This document shows, one piece after another, positions 1 through 11,308 of a stretch of 64,000 nucleotides of DNA. The stretch is taken from assembly GCA_017654935.2 (NCBI GenBank), contig CM065703.1, positions 43,566,790-43,630,789 of the forward strand, written 5' to 3'. Made by a program: the position numbers and the translations under genes. The notes below the pieces were generated by a model that did no database searches, was not told where the DNA came from, and saw nothing but the letters and a program-made list of their open reading frames with translations. Position 1 is the stretch's first letter; each line of letters begins with the position of its first letter. The stretch comes from Phymorhynchus buccinoides (taxonomy: Eukaryota > Mollusca > Gastropoda > Neogastropoda > Raphitomidae).

Positions 1-105
1 CTAGTTATATATAAAGTCAATAACTCTACATCTCCCTGCATAGTGAACCACGTTTAGTTTCTATTCCAGTGAACATCAACGGTCTTCTCCAGACTCGACG
101 GCAAA

Positions 106-755
106 GAAACACACCAAGCATCAGTAAAACAACATGTCCATCTGTGTTTATCAGCATACATAGTTGAACATTAACTAGAAACACACCAAGCATCAGTAAA
201 ACAACATGTCCATCTGTGTTTATCAGCATACATAGTTGAACATTAACTAGAAACACACCAAGCATCAGTAAAACAACATGTCCATCTGTGTTTATCAGCA
301 TACATAGTTGAACATTAACTAGAAACACACCAAGCATCAGTAAAACAACATGTCCATCTGTGTTTATCAGCATACATAGTTGAACATTAACTAGAAACAC
401 ACCAAGCATCAGTAAAACAACATGTCCATCTGTGTTTATCAGCATACATAGTTGAACATTAACTAGAAACACCCCCAACATCAGTAAAACAACATGTACA
501 TCTGTGTTTAGCATACATAGTTGAACAGTAACTAGAAACACCCCCAACATCAGTAAAACAACATGTCCATCTGTGTTTATCAGCATACATAGTTGAACAG
601 TAACTAGAAACACACCAAGCATCAGTAAAACAACATGTCCATCTGTGTTTATCAGCATACATAGTTGAACATTAACTAGAAACACACCAAACATCGGTAA
701 AACAACACATTCATTTGTGTTCATCAGCATACATAGTTGAATATTAATTAGAACC
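106..755. repeat. 72-bp minisatellite, about 9 units
   Basis: A 72-bp unit recurs head to tail; 'acacaccaag' is seen at 181 and again 72 and 144 bases later. One unit has a short deletion near 508, and the last units are more diverged. Because 72 is a multiple of three, a long minus-strand frame stays open through the array; I treat this as a by-product, since its protein is only the repeat. The array is not present in the duplicated module further right. Confidence 0.95.
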
Positions 756-820
756 AAAAAACCAATCTTCATATGAAACGTGATCATGTTTAAGTATTAA
801 TGAGAACAAAGAATGTCTTA

Positions 821-971
821 AGGGCCAGCCACACGTCCACTAAAATCGCACGACTGTACGATACGATTCGATCACGTGATCTCGATGCGCCGATCCCATT
901 TGTGCTTGGAGACCACGTGATGGAATCGTATCGTACAGTCTTACGATTTTAGCGGACGTGTGTCTGGCCCT
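821..971. mobile_element. Palindromic MITE, Harbinger-like (copy a)
   Basis: A 151-bp element whose two halves are imperfect inverted repeats, starting AGGGCCAGCC and ending in the near complement (one base differs at the end seen here). It is flanked on both sides by TTA (818-820 and 972-974). A 3-bp TTA/TAA target duplication is the hallmark of PIF/Harbinger transposons, so a non-autonomous Harbinger derivative is the best reading. It contains no coding capacity. A second copy of identical length lies at 2675. Confidence 0.75.
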
Positions 972-997
972 TTAGACGCACACAAGTTGACCAAAAA

Positions 998-1712
998 ATT
1001 AAAATGAGCAAGCATCACTCAATCAACAGGAAACAATAGCAACATCCACAGTCACAACAATTAGAATGAGCAAGCATCAATGGATCAACAGGAAACAATA
1101 GCAACATCCACAGTCACAACAATTAAAATGAGCAAGCATCACTCGATCAACAGGAAACAATAGCAACATCCAGTCACAACAATTAAAATGAGCAAGTATC
1201 ACTCGATCAACAGGAAACAATAGCAACATCCACAGTCACAACAATTACAATGAGCAAGCATCACTCGATCAACAGGAAACAATAGCAACATCCACAGTCA
1301 CAACAATTACAATGAGCAAGCATCACTCGATCAACAGGAAACAATAGCAACATCCACAGTCACAACAATTAAAATGAGCAAGCATCAATGGATCAACAGG
1401 AAACAATAGCAACATCCACAGTCACAACAATTAGAATAAGCAAGTATAACTCGATCAACAGGAAACAATAGCAGCATCCATAGTCACAACAATTAGAATG
1501 AGCCAGCATCACTCGATCAACAGCAACATCCACAGTCACAACAATTAGAATAAGCAAGTATAACTCGATCAACAGGAAACAATAGCAGCATCCACAGTCA
1601 CAACAATTAGAATGAGCCAGCATCACTCGATCAACAGCAACATCCACAGTCACAACAATTAGAATGAGCAAGTATCACTCGATCAACAGGAAACAAGAGC
1701 AACATCCACACA
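998..1712. repeat. 62-bp minisatellite, about 11-12 units
   Basis: A unit of about 62 bp containing 'aaacaatagcaacatcc' and 'gagcaagcatcactcgatc' is repeated in tandem, with several units shortened by 2 to ~15 bp. The irregular length breaks any reading frame. It is followed by a short GA/CA-rich tract to about 1810. Confidence 0.93.
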
Positions 1713-1812
1713 GTCACTTGAAATGTGTGCCAGTGTGTGAAGGGGGGGTTTAAATGAGTGTGTGTGCGTGAACGAGAGAGAGATAGAGACAGACAGACAG
1801 AGAGAGTCAGAG

Positions 1813-2129
1813 AACAGATGTGCCACAACCGATTGTTGTTTTTAGGATGAATATGTCAAGACAAACCGACCGACCTATTATCCATATTGACTCTACAAAC
1901 AAACCTAAACCAGTTGTTTTGACGAATCGCGTTCAAAATGCAGCAACCAAGGTTCGTAAAGAAATGAAACAAACTTTACAAACTAATATTTAAAAATAAT
2001 AGGTACCACTTAAACTTCCAGACATGTTACCTTGCACCACTTGTTCTTACCCAGAATTTAATAAAGTAACACCCATTTTGCCAATATCACCACCACCAAA
2101 ATTGCTATTTCTTCTCTAGCTTGAAACCG
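1813..2129. other. Spacer without recognised feature
   Basis: AT-rich sequence between a GA-rich tract and the CAA microsatellite. I see no gene, RNA or terminal repeat here. Confidence 0.5.

Positions 2130-2163
<34 letters not shown>
2130..2163. repeat. (CAA)n microsatellite
   Basis: About eleven uninterrupted CAA triplets. Confidence 0.95.
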
Positions 2164-2399
2164 TGGATCGGTTCTAACACTTCGTTATTCCCACTTGAAA
2201 GTAAACTTGCAGCAGAGAAATCCTGACGCACAAAACTGTTTGCAAAATGTGCCAGGCATTCCAAATGCATATTGAGACGGATAAACAAATGAATACACTA
2301 AGTGTATACAATTGTTAGAAAATCAATCTTTTATAAGACTTTGTGTTTCCTTTTTTTGGGGAATATTATGTTGTTTTTTCTTTCATGATTATTGTATGT

Positions 2400-2475
2400 A
2401 TGTTTTTTGTAAAGCGCTGTGAGTCCTGCTGCGCCAGGACAACGGCGCTATATGAGTTATTATTATTATAAATAA
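2400..2475 (+). mobile_element. Possible retroposon 3' tail
   Basis: The stretch reads 'gtaaagcgctgtgag', then a short GC-rich stem, 'ggcgctatatgag', then a (TTA)n run. A GCGCT...GCGCTATATA core followed by an ATT/TTA microsatellite is the typical look of short retroposon tails in many animal genomes. No polymerase III box or 5' half is evident, so this is at most a truncated copy; family assignment is inference. Confidence 0.4.
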
Positions 2476-2674
2476 AAATGAACGACATCGGAGTCAAAAT
2501 ACTACCTTTACTGCTGCAAATTACAGAAAACGAAATGTCCTCGGTAAAGAGAAGGTAAAACAAAACACTCCTTTACTGTTTTACATCGGCAAAAGTGACC
2601 AACAAGCCTTCCTTCACCAATTCACAGATAATGTCATGGATACAGTGTACATCAGAAACCGATGGTCTGTGTTA

Positions 2675-2825
2675 AGGGCCAGCCACACGTCCACCAACAT
2701 CGTACGGCTGTACGATACGATTCGATCACGTGGTCTCCAAGAACAAATGTGATTAGCGCTTCGAGATCACGTGATCGAATCGTATCGCACAGTCGTACGA
2801 TTTTAGCTGACTTGTGGCTGGCCCT
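2675..2825. mobile_element. Palindromic MITE, Harbinger-like (copy b)
   Basis: Second 151-bp member of the family at 821, again flanked by TTA (2672-2674 and 2826-2828). The arms share 'tgtacgatacgattcgatca' with copy a, while the centre has diverged. Same length, same target duplication and an unrelated flank show these are two insertions and not a local duplication. Confidence 0.75.
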
Positions 2826-2828
2826 TTA

Positions 2829-3330
2829 GGGAAGAGGGGAGATATCGAAACATACTTTCTACAGAACAGATAAATGTAGGCCTACGTAACAATGAAAAAA
2901 ACCCTGACTAATTCAAACGTTGGGACTAGAAGAGGGGAGATATCGAAACATAATTTCTACAGAACAGATAAATGTAGGCCTACGTAACAATGAAAAACCC
3001 CCAGACTAATTCAAACGTTGGGACTGGAAGAGGGGAGATATCGAAACATAATATCTACAGAACAACAGATAAATGTAGGCCTACGTAACAATGAAAAAAC
3101 CCCAGACTAATTCAAACGTTGGGACTAGAAGAGGGGAGATATCGAAACATAATATCTACAGAACAACAGATAAATGTAGGCCTACGTAACAATGAAAAAA
3201 CCCTGACTAATTCAAACGTTGGGACTGAAAGAGGGGATATATTGAAACATAATATCTACAGAACAACAGATAAATGTAGGCCTACGTAACAATGAAAAAA
3301 CCCTGACTAATTCAAGCGTTGGGACTGGAG
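2829..3330. repeat. 98-101-bp minisatellite, 5 units
   Basis: Five tandem units start with 'gaagaggggagatatcgaaa' or close variants at 2831, 2929, 3027, 3128 and about 3227. A 3-bp length change (extra ACA in 'acagaacaacagat') separates the 98- and 101-bp units. The first unit directly abuts the second MITE. Confidence 0.92.
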
Positions 3331-4067
3331 TCAACCCAGAAGAATAGTAAGAAGGAACTCGTATACGGAGAAGGGTCAGAATTGGTCAGCTTAATAAATT
3401 GCATAGCTGTGGAAGTCAATCACGGAGCAAAACCAAACAGACACCTGCGTTGCTTAAATAGAAATGATCTGGTCAAACGCCTATTATCCCCTACACATTG
3501 CATTTTCGCGCACATGGGATGTGAATCATTGTGTCGAGACCAAGAAAAACGTGCGTTTCTTTCATTTATAGTATTTTAACATTGCTTAATGCGGGTTTTT
3601 CAGGACTGTCACCACAGTAAACATCAAACACGTCAATGACATCTTACATGTATGTACTTTACAAACAAAATCAACGTTCAAAACATTGAAAACGCACACA
3701 AAAATATAGTACAATTCATATAATGACACCCCTTTATTATTGTACCCTATAGCACATAATTCCAGACAGTGCTGGAAATGTTAGCCATTCTGCTCTATTT
3801 ATTGAGTCCAGGTTAAAAACAAAACAGTAAAAAAAAAGGATAACAAATGCATGTGCATGAAAATGGCATGTGACATTGTACTGGGATAAAATGATCCAAC
3901 AAACTGACAGTTAAACATTCACGCAAGTGAAAATGACAAATGGTGACGCCCGTTGCAATGTTCATTTTCACAGACAATAAGATATGTCAGCTACTGTGCA
4001 GACAAGAAAACAAATTGCAATCCGATGTTAACACGATGCAAAATAATAGGAAGAGGTGATAAAATAA
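3331..4067. other. Non-coding spacer with a dispersed repeat and diverged ~165-bp units
   Basis: The first part carries an 86-codon frame (3319-3579) that I do not regard as a gene. Around 3600-3668 is a segment strongly similar to 12990-13060. From about 3900 the sequence falls into diverged units marked by 'gtgaaaatgac', 'cgcccgttgca' and 'cattttcaca', resembling units seen again at 7060-7300 and 9440-10490. Confidence 0.5.
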
Positions 4068-4220
4068 CAGGATAACAATTACAGTGTCAAATGATCAAGT
4101 CCTTCCATTCATTAGAACAGCAGGATACCAATTACACTGTCAAATGATCAAGTCCTTCCATTCATTAGAACAGCAGGATAACAATTACACTGTCAAATGA
4201 TCAAGTCCTTCCATTCATTA
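4068..4220. repeat. ~53-bp tandem triplicate
   Basis: Three nearly identical units containing 'gtcaaatgatcaagtccttc' follow one another. It looks like a small local amplification within the diverged ~165-bp repeat background. Confidence 0.9.
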
Positions 4221-4594
4221 TACTTTTCATTTTCCCCACACACGGGACTTTAGCAATTGTAAAGGCAAAATGTGTGCAATCCTACAAATAATAGGATGTA
4301 AACGGATTATAGGATAAAATGATAGAATGATTTCAGGATTTGTAAAGCTTTCAAGTGACAAGGAAAAATGATAACGCCCATTGCATTTTTCATTTTCACA
4401 CAAACAGGTTCCGTTAGCTATTACGCAGACAAAAACAAATGTGCAAGTCTATGATAATATAACACAAAATAATGGCATAATAGGATGGAACGATCTTAAC
4501 ACGATAATGTGATACAATAGTTCAAACGTTTCCTCTCCAGAGGAAATGACAACCGCTTAACGTTCAGTGGCAGTTGTCATTCTCACAGACGTGG
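4221..4594. other. Diverged ~165-bp repeat units before the satellite
   Basis: Recurring motifs 'cattttcac', 'attgtaaag', 'tgtgcaa(tc)cta' and 'ataggatg' appear in the same order about every 160-190 bp. The 80-bp satellite that follows ('gctagacattgtaaagac', 'tgtgtgc', 'aggatacaatgacatagg') looks like an amplified sub-part of the same unit. This relationship is inferred by eye. Confidence 0.45.
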
Positions 4595-7057
4595 GATGCT
4601 AGACATTGTAAAGACCAGACATGTGTGCCGTTCTATGACGAATAGAAGGTAGGATACAATGACATAGGATAAAAGATGCTAGACATTGTAAAGACCAGAC
4701 ATGTGTGCCGTTCTATGACGAATAGAAGGTAGGATACAATGACATAGGATAAAAGATGCTAGACATTGTAAAGACCAGACATGTGTGCAGTTCTATGACG
4801 AATAGAAGGTAGGATACAATGACATAGGATAAAAGATGCTAGACATTGTAAAGACCAGACATGTGTGCAGTTCTATGACGAATAGAAGGTAGGATACAAT
4901 GACATAGGATAAAAGATGCTAGACATTGTAAAGACCAGACATGTGTGCCGTTCTATGACGAATAGAAGGTAGGATACAATGACATAGGATAAAAGATGCT
5001 AGACATTGTAAAGACCAGACATGTGTGCAGTTCTCTGACGAATAGAAGGTAGGATACAATGACATAGGATAAAAGATGCTAGACATTGTAAAGACCAGAC
5101 ATGTGTGCAGTTCTCTGACGAATAGAAGGTAGGATACAATGACATAGGATAAAAGATGCTAGACATTGTAAAGACCAGACATGTGTGCCGTTCTCTGACG
5201 AATAGAAGGTAGGATACAATGACATAGGATAAAAGATGCTAGACATTGTAAAGACCAGACATGTGTGCAGTTCTATGACGAATAGAAGGTAGGATACAAT
5301 GACATAGGATAAAAGATGCTAGACATTGTAAAGACCAGACATGTGTGCAGTTCTATGACGAATAGAAGGTAGGATACAATGACATAGGATAAAAGATGCT
5401 AGACATTGTAAAGACCAGACATGTGTGCCGTTCTATGACGAATAGAAGGTAGGATACAATGACATAGGATAAAAGATGCTAGACATTGTAAAGACCAGAC
5501 ATGTGTGCCGTTCTATGACGAATAGAAGGTAGGATACAATGACATAGGATAAAAGATGCTAGACATTGTAAAGACCAGACATGTGTGCCGTTCTCTGACG
5601 AATAGAAGGTAGGATACAATGACATAGGATAAAAGATGCTAGACATTGTAAAGACCAGACATGTGTGCCGTTCTATGACGAATAGAAGGTAGGATACAAT
5701 GACATAGGATAAAAGATGCTAGACATTGTAAAGACCAGACATGTGTGCCGTTCTATGACGAATAGAAGGTAGGATACAATGACATAGGATAAAAGATGCT
5801 AGACATTGTAAAGACCAGACATGTGTGCCGTTCTCTGACGAATAGAAGGTAGGATACAATGACATAGGATAAAAGATGCTAGACATTGTAAAGACCAGAC
5901 ATGTGTGCCGTTCTCTGACGAATAGAAGGTAGGATACAATGACATAGGATAAAAGATGCTAGACATTGTAAAGACCAGACATGTGTGCCGTTCTATGACG
6001 AATAGAAGGTAGGATACAATGACATAGGATAAAAGATGCTAGACATTGTAAAGACCAGACATGTGTGCCGTTCTATGACGAATAGAAGGTAGGATACAAT
6101 GACATAGGATAAAAGATGCTAGACATTGTAAAGACCAGACATGTGTGCCGTTCTATGACGAATAGAAGGTAGGATACAATGACATAGGATAAAAGATGCT
6201 AGACATTGTAAAGACCAGACATGTGTGCCGTTCTATGACGAATAGAAGGTAGGATACAATGACATAGGATAAAAGATGCTAGACATTGTAAAGACCAGAC
6301 ATGTGTGCCGTTCTATGACGAATAGAAGGTAGGATACAATGACATAGGATAAAAGATGCTAGACATTGTAAAGACCAGACATGTGTGCCGTTCTCTGACG
6401 AATAGAAGGTAGGATACAATGACATAGGATAAAAGATGCTAGACATTGTAAAGACCAGACATGTGTGCAGTTCTATGACGAATAGAAGGTAGGATACAAT
6501 GACATAGGATAAAAGATGCTAGACATTGTAAAGACCAGACATGTGTGCAGTTCTATGACGAATAGAAGGTAGGATACAATGACATAGGATAAAAGATGCT
6601 AGACATTGTAAAGACCAGACATGTGTGCAGTTCTATGACGAATAGAAGGTAGGATACAATGACATAGGATAAAAGATGCTAGACATTGTAAAGACCAGAC
6701 ATGTGTGCCGTTCTCTGACGAATAGAAGGTAGGATACAATGACATAGGATAAAAGATGCTAGACATTGTAAAGACCAGACATGTGTGCAGTTCTATGACG
6801 AATAGAAGGTAGGATACAATGACATAGGATAAAAGATGCTAGACATTGTAAAGACCAGACATGTGTGCAGTTCTATGACGAATAGAAGGTAGGATACAAT
6901 GACATAGGATAAAAGATGCTAGACATTGTAAAGACCAGACATGTGTGCAGTTCTATGACGAATGGAAGGTAGGATACAATGACATAGGATAAAAGATGCT
7001 AGACATTGTAAAGACCAGACATGTGTGCCGTTCTATGACGAATGGAAGGTAGGATAA
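4595..7057 (+). repeat. 80-bp satellite, about 31 units (module copy 1)
   Basis: A perfectly phased 80-bp unit beginning 'gatgctagacattgtaaaga' runs for about 2.46 kb. Units are almost identical; variation is mainly at two nearby sites ('gtgccg' versus 'gtgcag', and 'ttctatgacg' versus 'ttctctgacg'), and the last units read 'aatggaagg'. Such homogeneity points to recent amplification or conversion. The same satellite forms the centre of the inverted repeat near 43.4 kb. Confidence 0.97.
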
Positions 7058-7589
7058 AAGATCAGGACCTTGATGCACAAGTGAAAATGATCCGAGGTAA
7101 CGCCTGTTCCACATTTCATTTTGACACACATGGGATGCCATAGCGTTGAGTCGAGAACAGTGTGCAATCCTACGGTTAACACGATGTAAGCTGATGATAG
7201 AATGAGACGATAAAACGACTTGCTCCAGTGAAAATGGCATAATGCTGATGTCCACAACGCTTTCATTTCCACATCAACACGCTGTTATTGTGCATAGTTG
7301 TGTGTGTGTGTGTGTGTGCGTGTGCGTGTGCGTGTGCGTGCGCGTGCGCGTGTGTATGTATGGGTGTGACATTAGCAGAATGCAACATACCATGTGGCAG
7401 TACAAAATGCTACGCCCATTGCACCTCTTCTTGCCACAAAAAGCGAGATGTTAGTTTGGATCGAGATTCGAAAATCAAAATGAAAGGTTTGTAAATTTGA
7501 TATATTGTTTTGAGCTTAGGGACAGGTAACTAAATGAACATGGAAAACGAGCAACGGTTACGCCCCACCCATTTCCCGTGTCCACACGT
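7058..7589. repeat. Module spacer with (TG)n microsatellite
   Basis: Single-copy-like module sequence with two diverged ~165-bp units ('gtgaaaatg...cattt...cacacatggga'). A TG/CG alternating tract at about 7301-7358 differs in length and pattern in the other copies. Open frames of Val/Cys or His/Thr repeats here come from the microsatellite. Confidence 0.8.
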
Positions 7590-7820
7590 GTTGATAGAAT
7601 GGGTCACAAGGGCAATACCAGACGAACTTGACAAGACATGGAGTGGAACAGGACCAGTGGTAGGTGTTGATAGAATGGGTCACAGGACAATACCACATGA
7701 ACTTGACAAGACATGGAGTGGAACAGAACCAATGGTACGTGTTGATAGAATGGGTCACAGGGCAATACCAGACGAACTTGGCAAGACATGGAGTGACATT
7801 GAGTGGAACAGGACCAATGG
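7590..7820 (+). repeat. 75-76-bp tandem triplicate
   Basis: Three units starting 'gttgatagaatgggtcac' lie at 7590, 7666 and 7741. The same triplicate is in copy 2 (about 41740-41965, minus) and copy 3 (about 44062-44295), with few changes. Open frames on both strands have no recognisable protein features. Confidence 0.92.
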
Positions 7821-7904
7821 TACTCCAGCGACATTAGAAATACCACGTCCATGACACTCCTCACTTCCAAACGTTCATTGGTGACGCTAGTAATAACAGT
7901 ACAG

Positions 7905-9412
7905 ACCATCTATAACGTCAGATCAATGTTAAGCAAGGTATTAAGGGGAACAGTCATCTACAACGTCAGATCAATGTTAAGCAAGGTATTAAGGGGAAGT
8001 CATCTACAACGTCAGATCAATGAGCAAGGTATTAGGGGGAATAGTAATCTACAACGTCAGATCAATGTTGAGCAAGGTATTAAGGGGAACAGTCATCTAT
8101 AACGTCAGATCAATGTTGAGCAAGGTATTAGGGGGAATAGTCATCCATAACGTCAGATCAATGTTGAGCAAGGTATTAAGGGGAACAGTTATCTACAACG
8201 TCAGATCAATGAGCAAGGTATTAGGGGGAACAGTTATCTATAACGTCAGATCAATGTTGAGCAAGGTATTAAGGGGAACAGTCATATATAACGTCAGATC
8301 AATGAGCAAGGTATTAGGCGTCAGATCAATGTTGAGCAAGGTATTAGGGGGAACAGTCATCTACAACGTCAGATCAATGTTGAGCAAGGTATTAGGGGGA
8401 ACAGTTATCTATAACGTCAGATCAATGTTGAGCAAGGTATTAGGGGGAACAGTCATCTACAACGTCAGATCAATGTTGAGCAAGGTATTAGGGGGAACAG
8501 TCATCTATAACGTCAGATCAATGTTGAGCAAGGTATTAGGGGGAACAGTCATCTACAACGTCAGATCAATGTTGAGCAAGGTATTAAGGGGAACAGTCAT
8601 CTATAACGTCAGATCAATGTTGAGCAAGGTATTAGGGGGAACAGTCATCTATAACGTCAGATCAATGTTGAGCAAGGTATTAGGGGGAACAGTCATCTAC
8701 AACGTCAGATCAATGTTGAGCAAGGTATTAGGGGGAACAGTCATCTACAACGTCAGATCAATGTTGAGCAAGGTATTAGGGGGAACAGTTATCTATAACG
8801 TCAGATCAATGTTGAGCAAGGTATTAGGGGGAACAGTCATATATAACGTCAGATCAATGTTGAGCAAGGCATTAGGGGGAACAGTCATCTATAACGTCAG
8901 ATCAATGTTGAGCAAGGTATTAAGGGGAACAGTCATCTATAACGTCAGATCAATGTTGAGCAAGGTATTAAGGGGAACAGTCATCTATAACGTCAGATCA
9001 ATGTTAAGCAAGGTATTAAGGGGAACAGTCATATATAACGTCAGATCAATGAGCAAGGTATTAAGGGGAACAGTCATCTATCACGTCAGATCAATGAGCA
9101 AGGTATTAAGGGGAAGTCATCTACAACGTCAGATCAATGTTGAGCAAGGTATTAGGGGGAACAGTCATCTATAACGTCAGATCAATGAGCAAGGTATTAG
9201 GGGGAACAGTCATCTATAACGTCAGATCAATGAGCAAGGTGTTAAGGGGAAGTCATCTACAACGTCAGATCAATGTTGAGCAAGGTATTAGGGGGAACAG
9301 TCATCTACAACGTCAGATCAATGAGCAAGGTGTTAAGGGGAAGTCATCTACAACGTCAGATCAATGAGCAAGGTATTAAGGGGAAGTCAGACTGGCCATG
9401 TATAACGTCAGA
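7905..9412 (+). repeat. 48/45-bp minisatellite, about 32 units (module copy 1)
   Basis: The unit contains 'gtcagatcaatgttgagcaa', 'ggtatta(a/g)gggg' and 'acagtcatctataac'. Length classes are 48 bp, 45 bp (lacking TTG), 46 bp (lacking two bases before GTCATC) and a 27-bp internally deleted form near 8318. The first, second and fourth are multiples of three, so a 384-aa frame (8020-9174) survives; the 46-bp units shift it, and I do not call a gene. The sequence at 9284-9296 matches the target of the LINE in copy 3 and is the empty site. Confidence 0.95.
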
Positions 9413-9439
9413 TCAATGAACAAGATATTATGGGGAACA

Positions 9440-10490
9440 AGACTGGCCACACTGAAGTGGACATGACGGGTGCTAATGTCCAAAACACCTCTCATTGCCA
9501 TAGTATGTGATATTAGTAATAATAAATTAAGTGATAATGCAATTTAGAATTAGTATTGATGAAACGAAACAACGTTAGATTAGTGTTTGATATTACGATG
9601 AAACTATAGGGTGAACTGAAGTGGCGATAAGAGATGCTGCGTCCAGAACACCTCTCATTTCCACGTACATGAGATATTGGTAATCATAAATCAAGTAATA
9701 ATGCAATTATTACTGATAAAACGAAACATCAGATCAGTGTTTGACACTATAGAGATGAAACCTTAGATCAAACAAGTAGCGATAAGAGATGGCACGTCCA
9801 AAACACCTTTCATTTCCACGTACACGAGATATTATTAATCGTAAATGAATAATACAATTAGTATTGATGAAACGAAACATAACGTTAGATTAGTGTTTGA
9901 CATTACGATGAAACTATAGGGTAAACTGAAGTGGCGATAAGAGATGCTGCGTCCAAAACACCTCTCATTTCCACGTACACGAGATATTAGTAATCGTAAA
10001 TGAAGTAATAATACTATTATTAGTACTGATTAAACCAAAGATAACGTTAGATTAGCGTTTTACATTACGATTAAACTATAGGGTAAACTGAAGTGGCGAT
10101 AAGAGATGCTGCGTCCAAAACACCTATCATTTCTAAGTACATGAGATATTAGTAATCACAAATCAAGCAATAATCCAATTAGTATTGATGAAACAAAACA
10201 AAGTCAGATCAGTGTTTGACACTATAGAGATGAAACTTTAGGGTAAACTGAAGTGGCAATAAGAGGTGGTACGTCCTAACACCTCTCATTTCCACGTACA
10301 TGAGATATTAGTAATCACAGATGAAGCAATAATACTATTAGTACTGGTGAAAGAAAATCTTAACGTCAGAACAATCTGTAACAACGTATCAAGATGAATG
10401 TTTGGACAAAACACGCTGAAGTGGCGACAAGAGATGCTACGTCCACAACACCTCACACCTCCACACATATATACGTAACGTTAGTAATTG
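9440..10490 (+). repeat. Diverged ~160-bp tandem repeat, about 7 units
   Basis: Units are recognised by 'gaagtggcgataagagatgc' and 'catttccacgtaca(c/t)gaga' recurring about every 155-170 bp (near 9619, 9929, 10092, 10248, 10409). Between them are AT-rich stretches with 'attagt(a)ttgatgaaacg'. The units are much more diverged than the neighbouring minisatellites, so this array is older. Confidence 0.8.
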
Positions 10491-10555
10491 TCAAACAAGT
10501 AGGCTTACAATGAGATTAGGTAATGATGAAAAAACTATGGCCAGGTAAGCGAGAA

Positions 10556-11308
10556 CAAGGGGTGGTTCACATAATTTGGTCAGGTGAAAGTCACGAGGGG
10601 TGGTTCACATAATTTGGTCAGGTGAAAGTCACAAGGGGTGGTTCACATAATTTGGTCAGGTGAAGGTCATAAGGGGTGGTTCACATAATTTGGTCAGGTG
10701 AAAGTCACAAAGGGTGGTTCACATGTGGTCAGATGAAAGTCACGAGGGGTGGTTCACATAATTTGGTCAGGTGAAAGTCACGAGGGGTGGTTCACATAAT
10801 GTGGTCAGGTGAAAGTCACAAGGGGTGGTTCACATAATTTGGTCAGGTGAAGGTCATAAGGGGTGGTTCACATAATTTGGTCAGGTGAAAGTCACAAAGG
10901 GTGGTTCACATGTGGTCAGGTGAAGGTCACAAGGGGTGGTTCACATAATGTGGTCAGGTGAAGGTCACAAGGGGTGGTTCACATAATGTGGTCAGGTGAA
11001 AGTCACAAGGGGTGGTTCACATAATGTGGTCAGGTGAAAGTCACCAGGGGTGGTTCACATAATGTGGTCAGGGGAAGGTCACAAGGGGTGGTTCACATAA
11101 TGTGGTCAGGTGAAGGTCACGAGGGGTGGTTCACATAATGTGGTCAGGTGAAAGTCACAAAGGGTGGTTCACATAATGTGGTCAGGGGAAGGTCACAAGG
11201 GGTGGTTCACATAATGTGGTCAGGTGAAATTCACAAGGGGTGGTTCACATAATGTGGTCAGGTGAAAGTCACAAGGGGTGGTTCACATAATTTGGTGAGG
11301 GGAAGGTC
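10556..11308 (+). repeat. 38-bp minisatellite, about 20 units (module copy 1)
   Basis: The unit contains 'aggggtggttcacataat' and 'tggtcaggtgaaagtcac' with a 38-bp period. A few units lack 'ataattt'. Copies 2 and 3 have about 23 units each. Confidence 0.95.

Noticed and set aside
26..787. 253-aa minus-strand frame of 24-residue repeats
   Set aside because: By-product of a 72-bp tandem unit being divisible by three.
3319..3579. 86-aa frame
   Set aside because: Starts inside the last unit of the 98-bp array and shows no family features.
4595..7057. CRISPR-like array
   Set aside because: Units are contiguous 80-bp repeats without unique spacers, in an animal genome.
8020..9174. 384-aa open frame with repeated 'MLSKVLGGTVIYNVRS'
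   Set aside because: It is only the translation of the 48/45-bp minisatellite; frame-breaking units occur at both ends and no promoter, intron or domain is evident.
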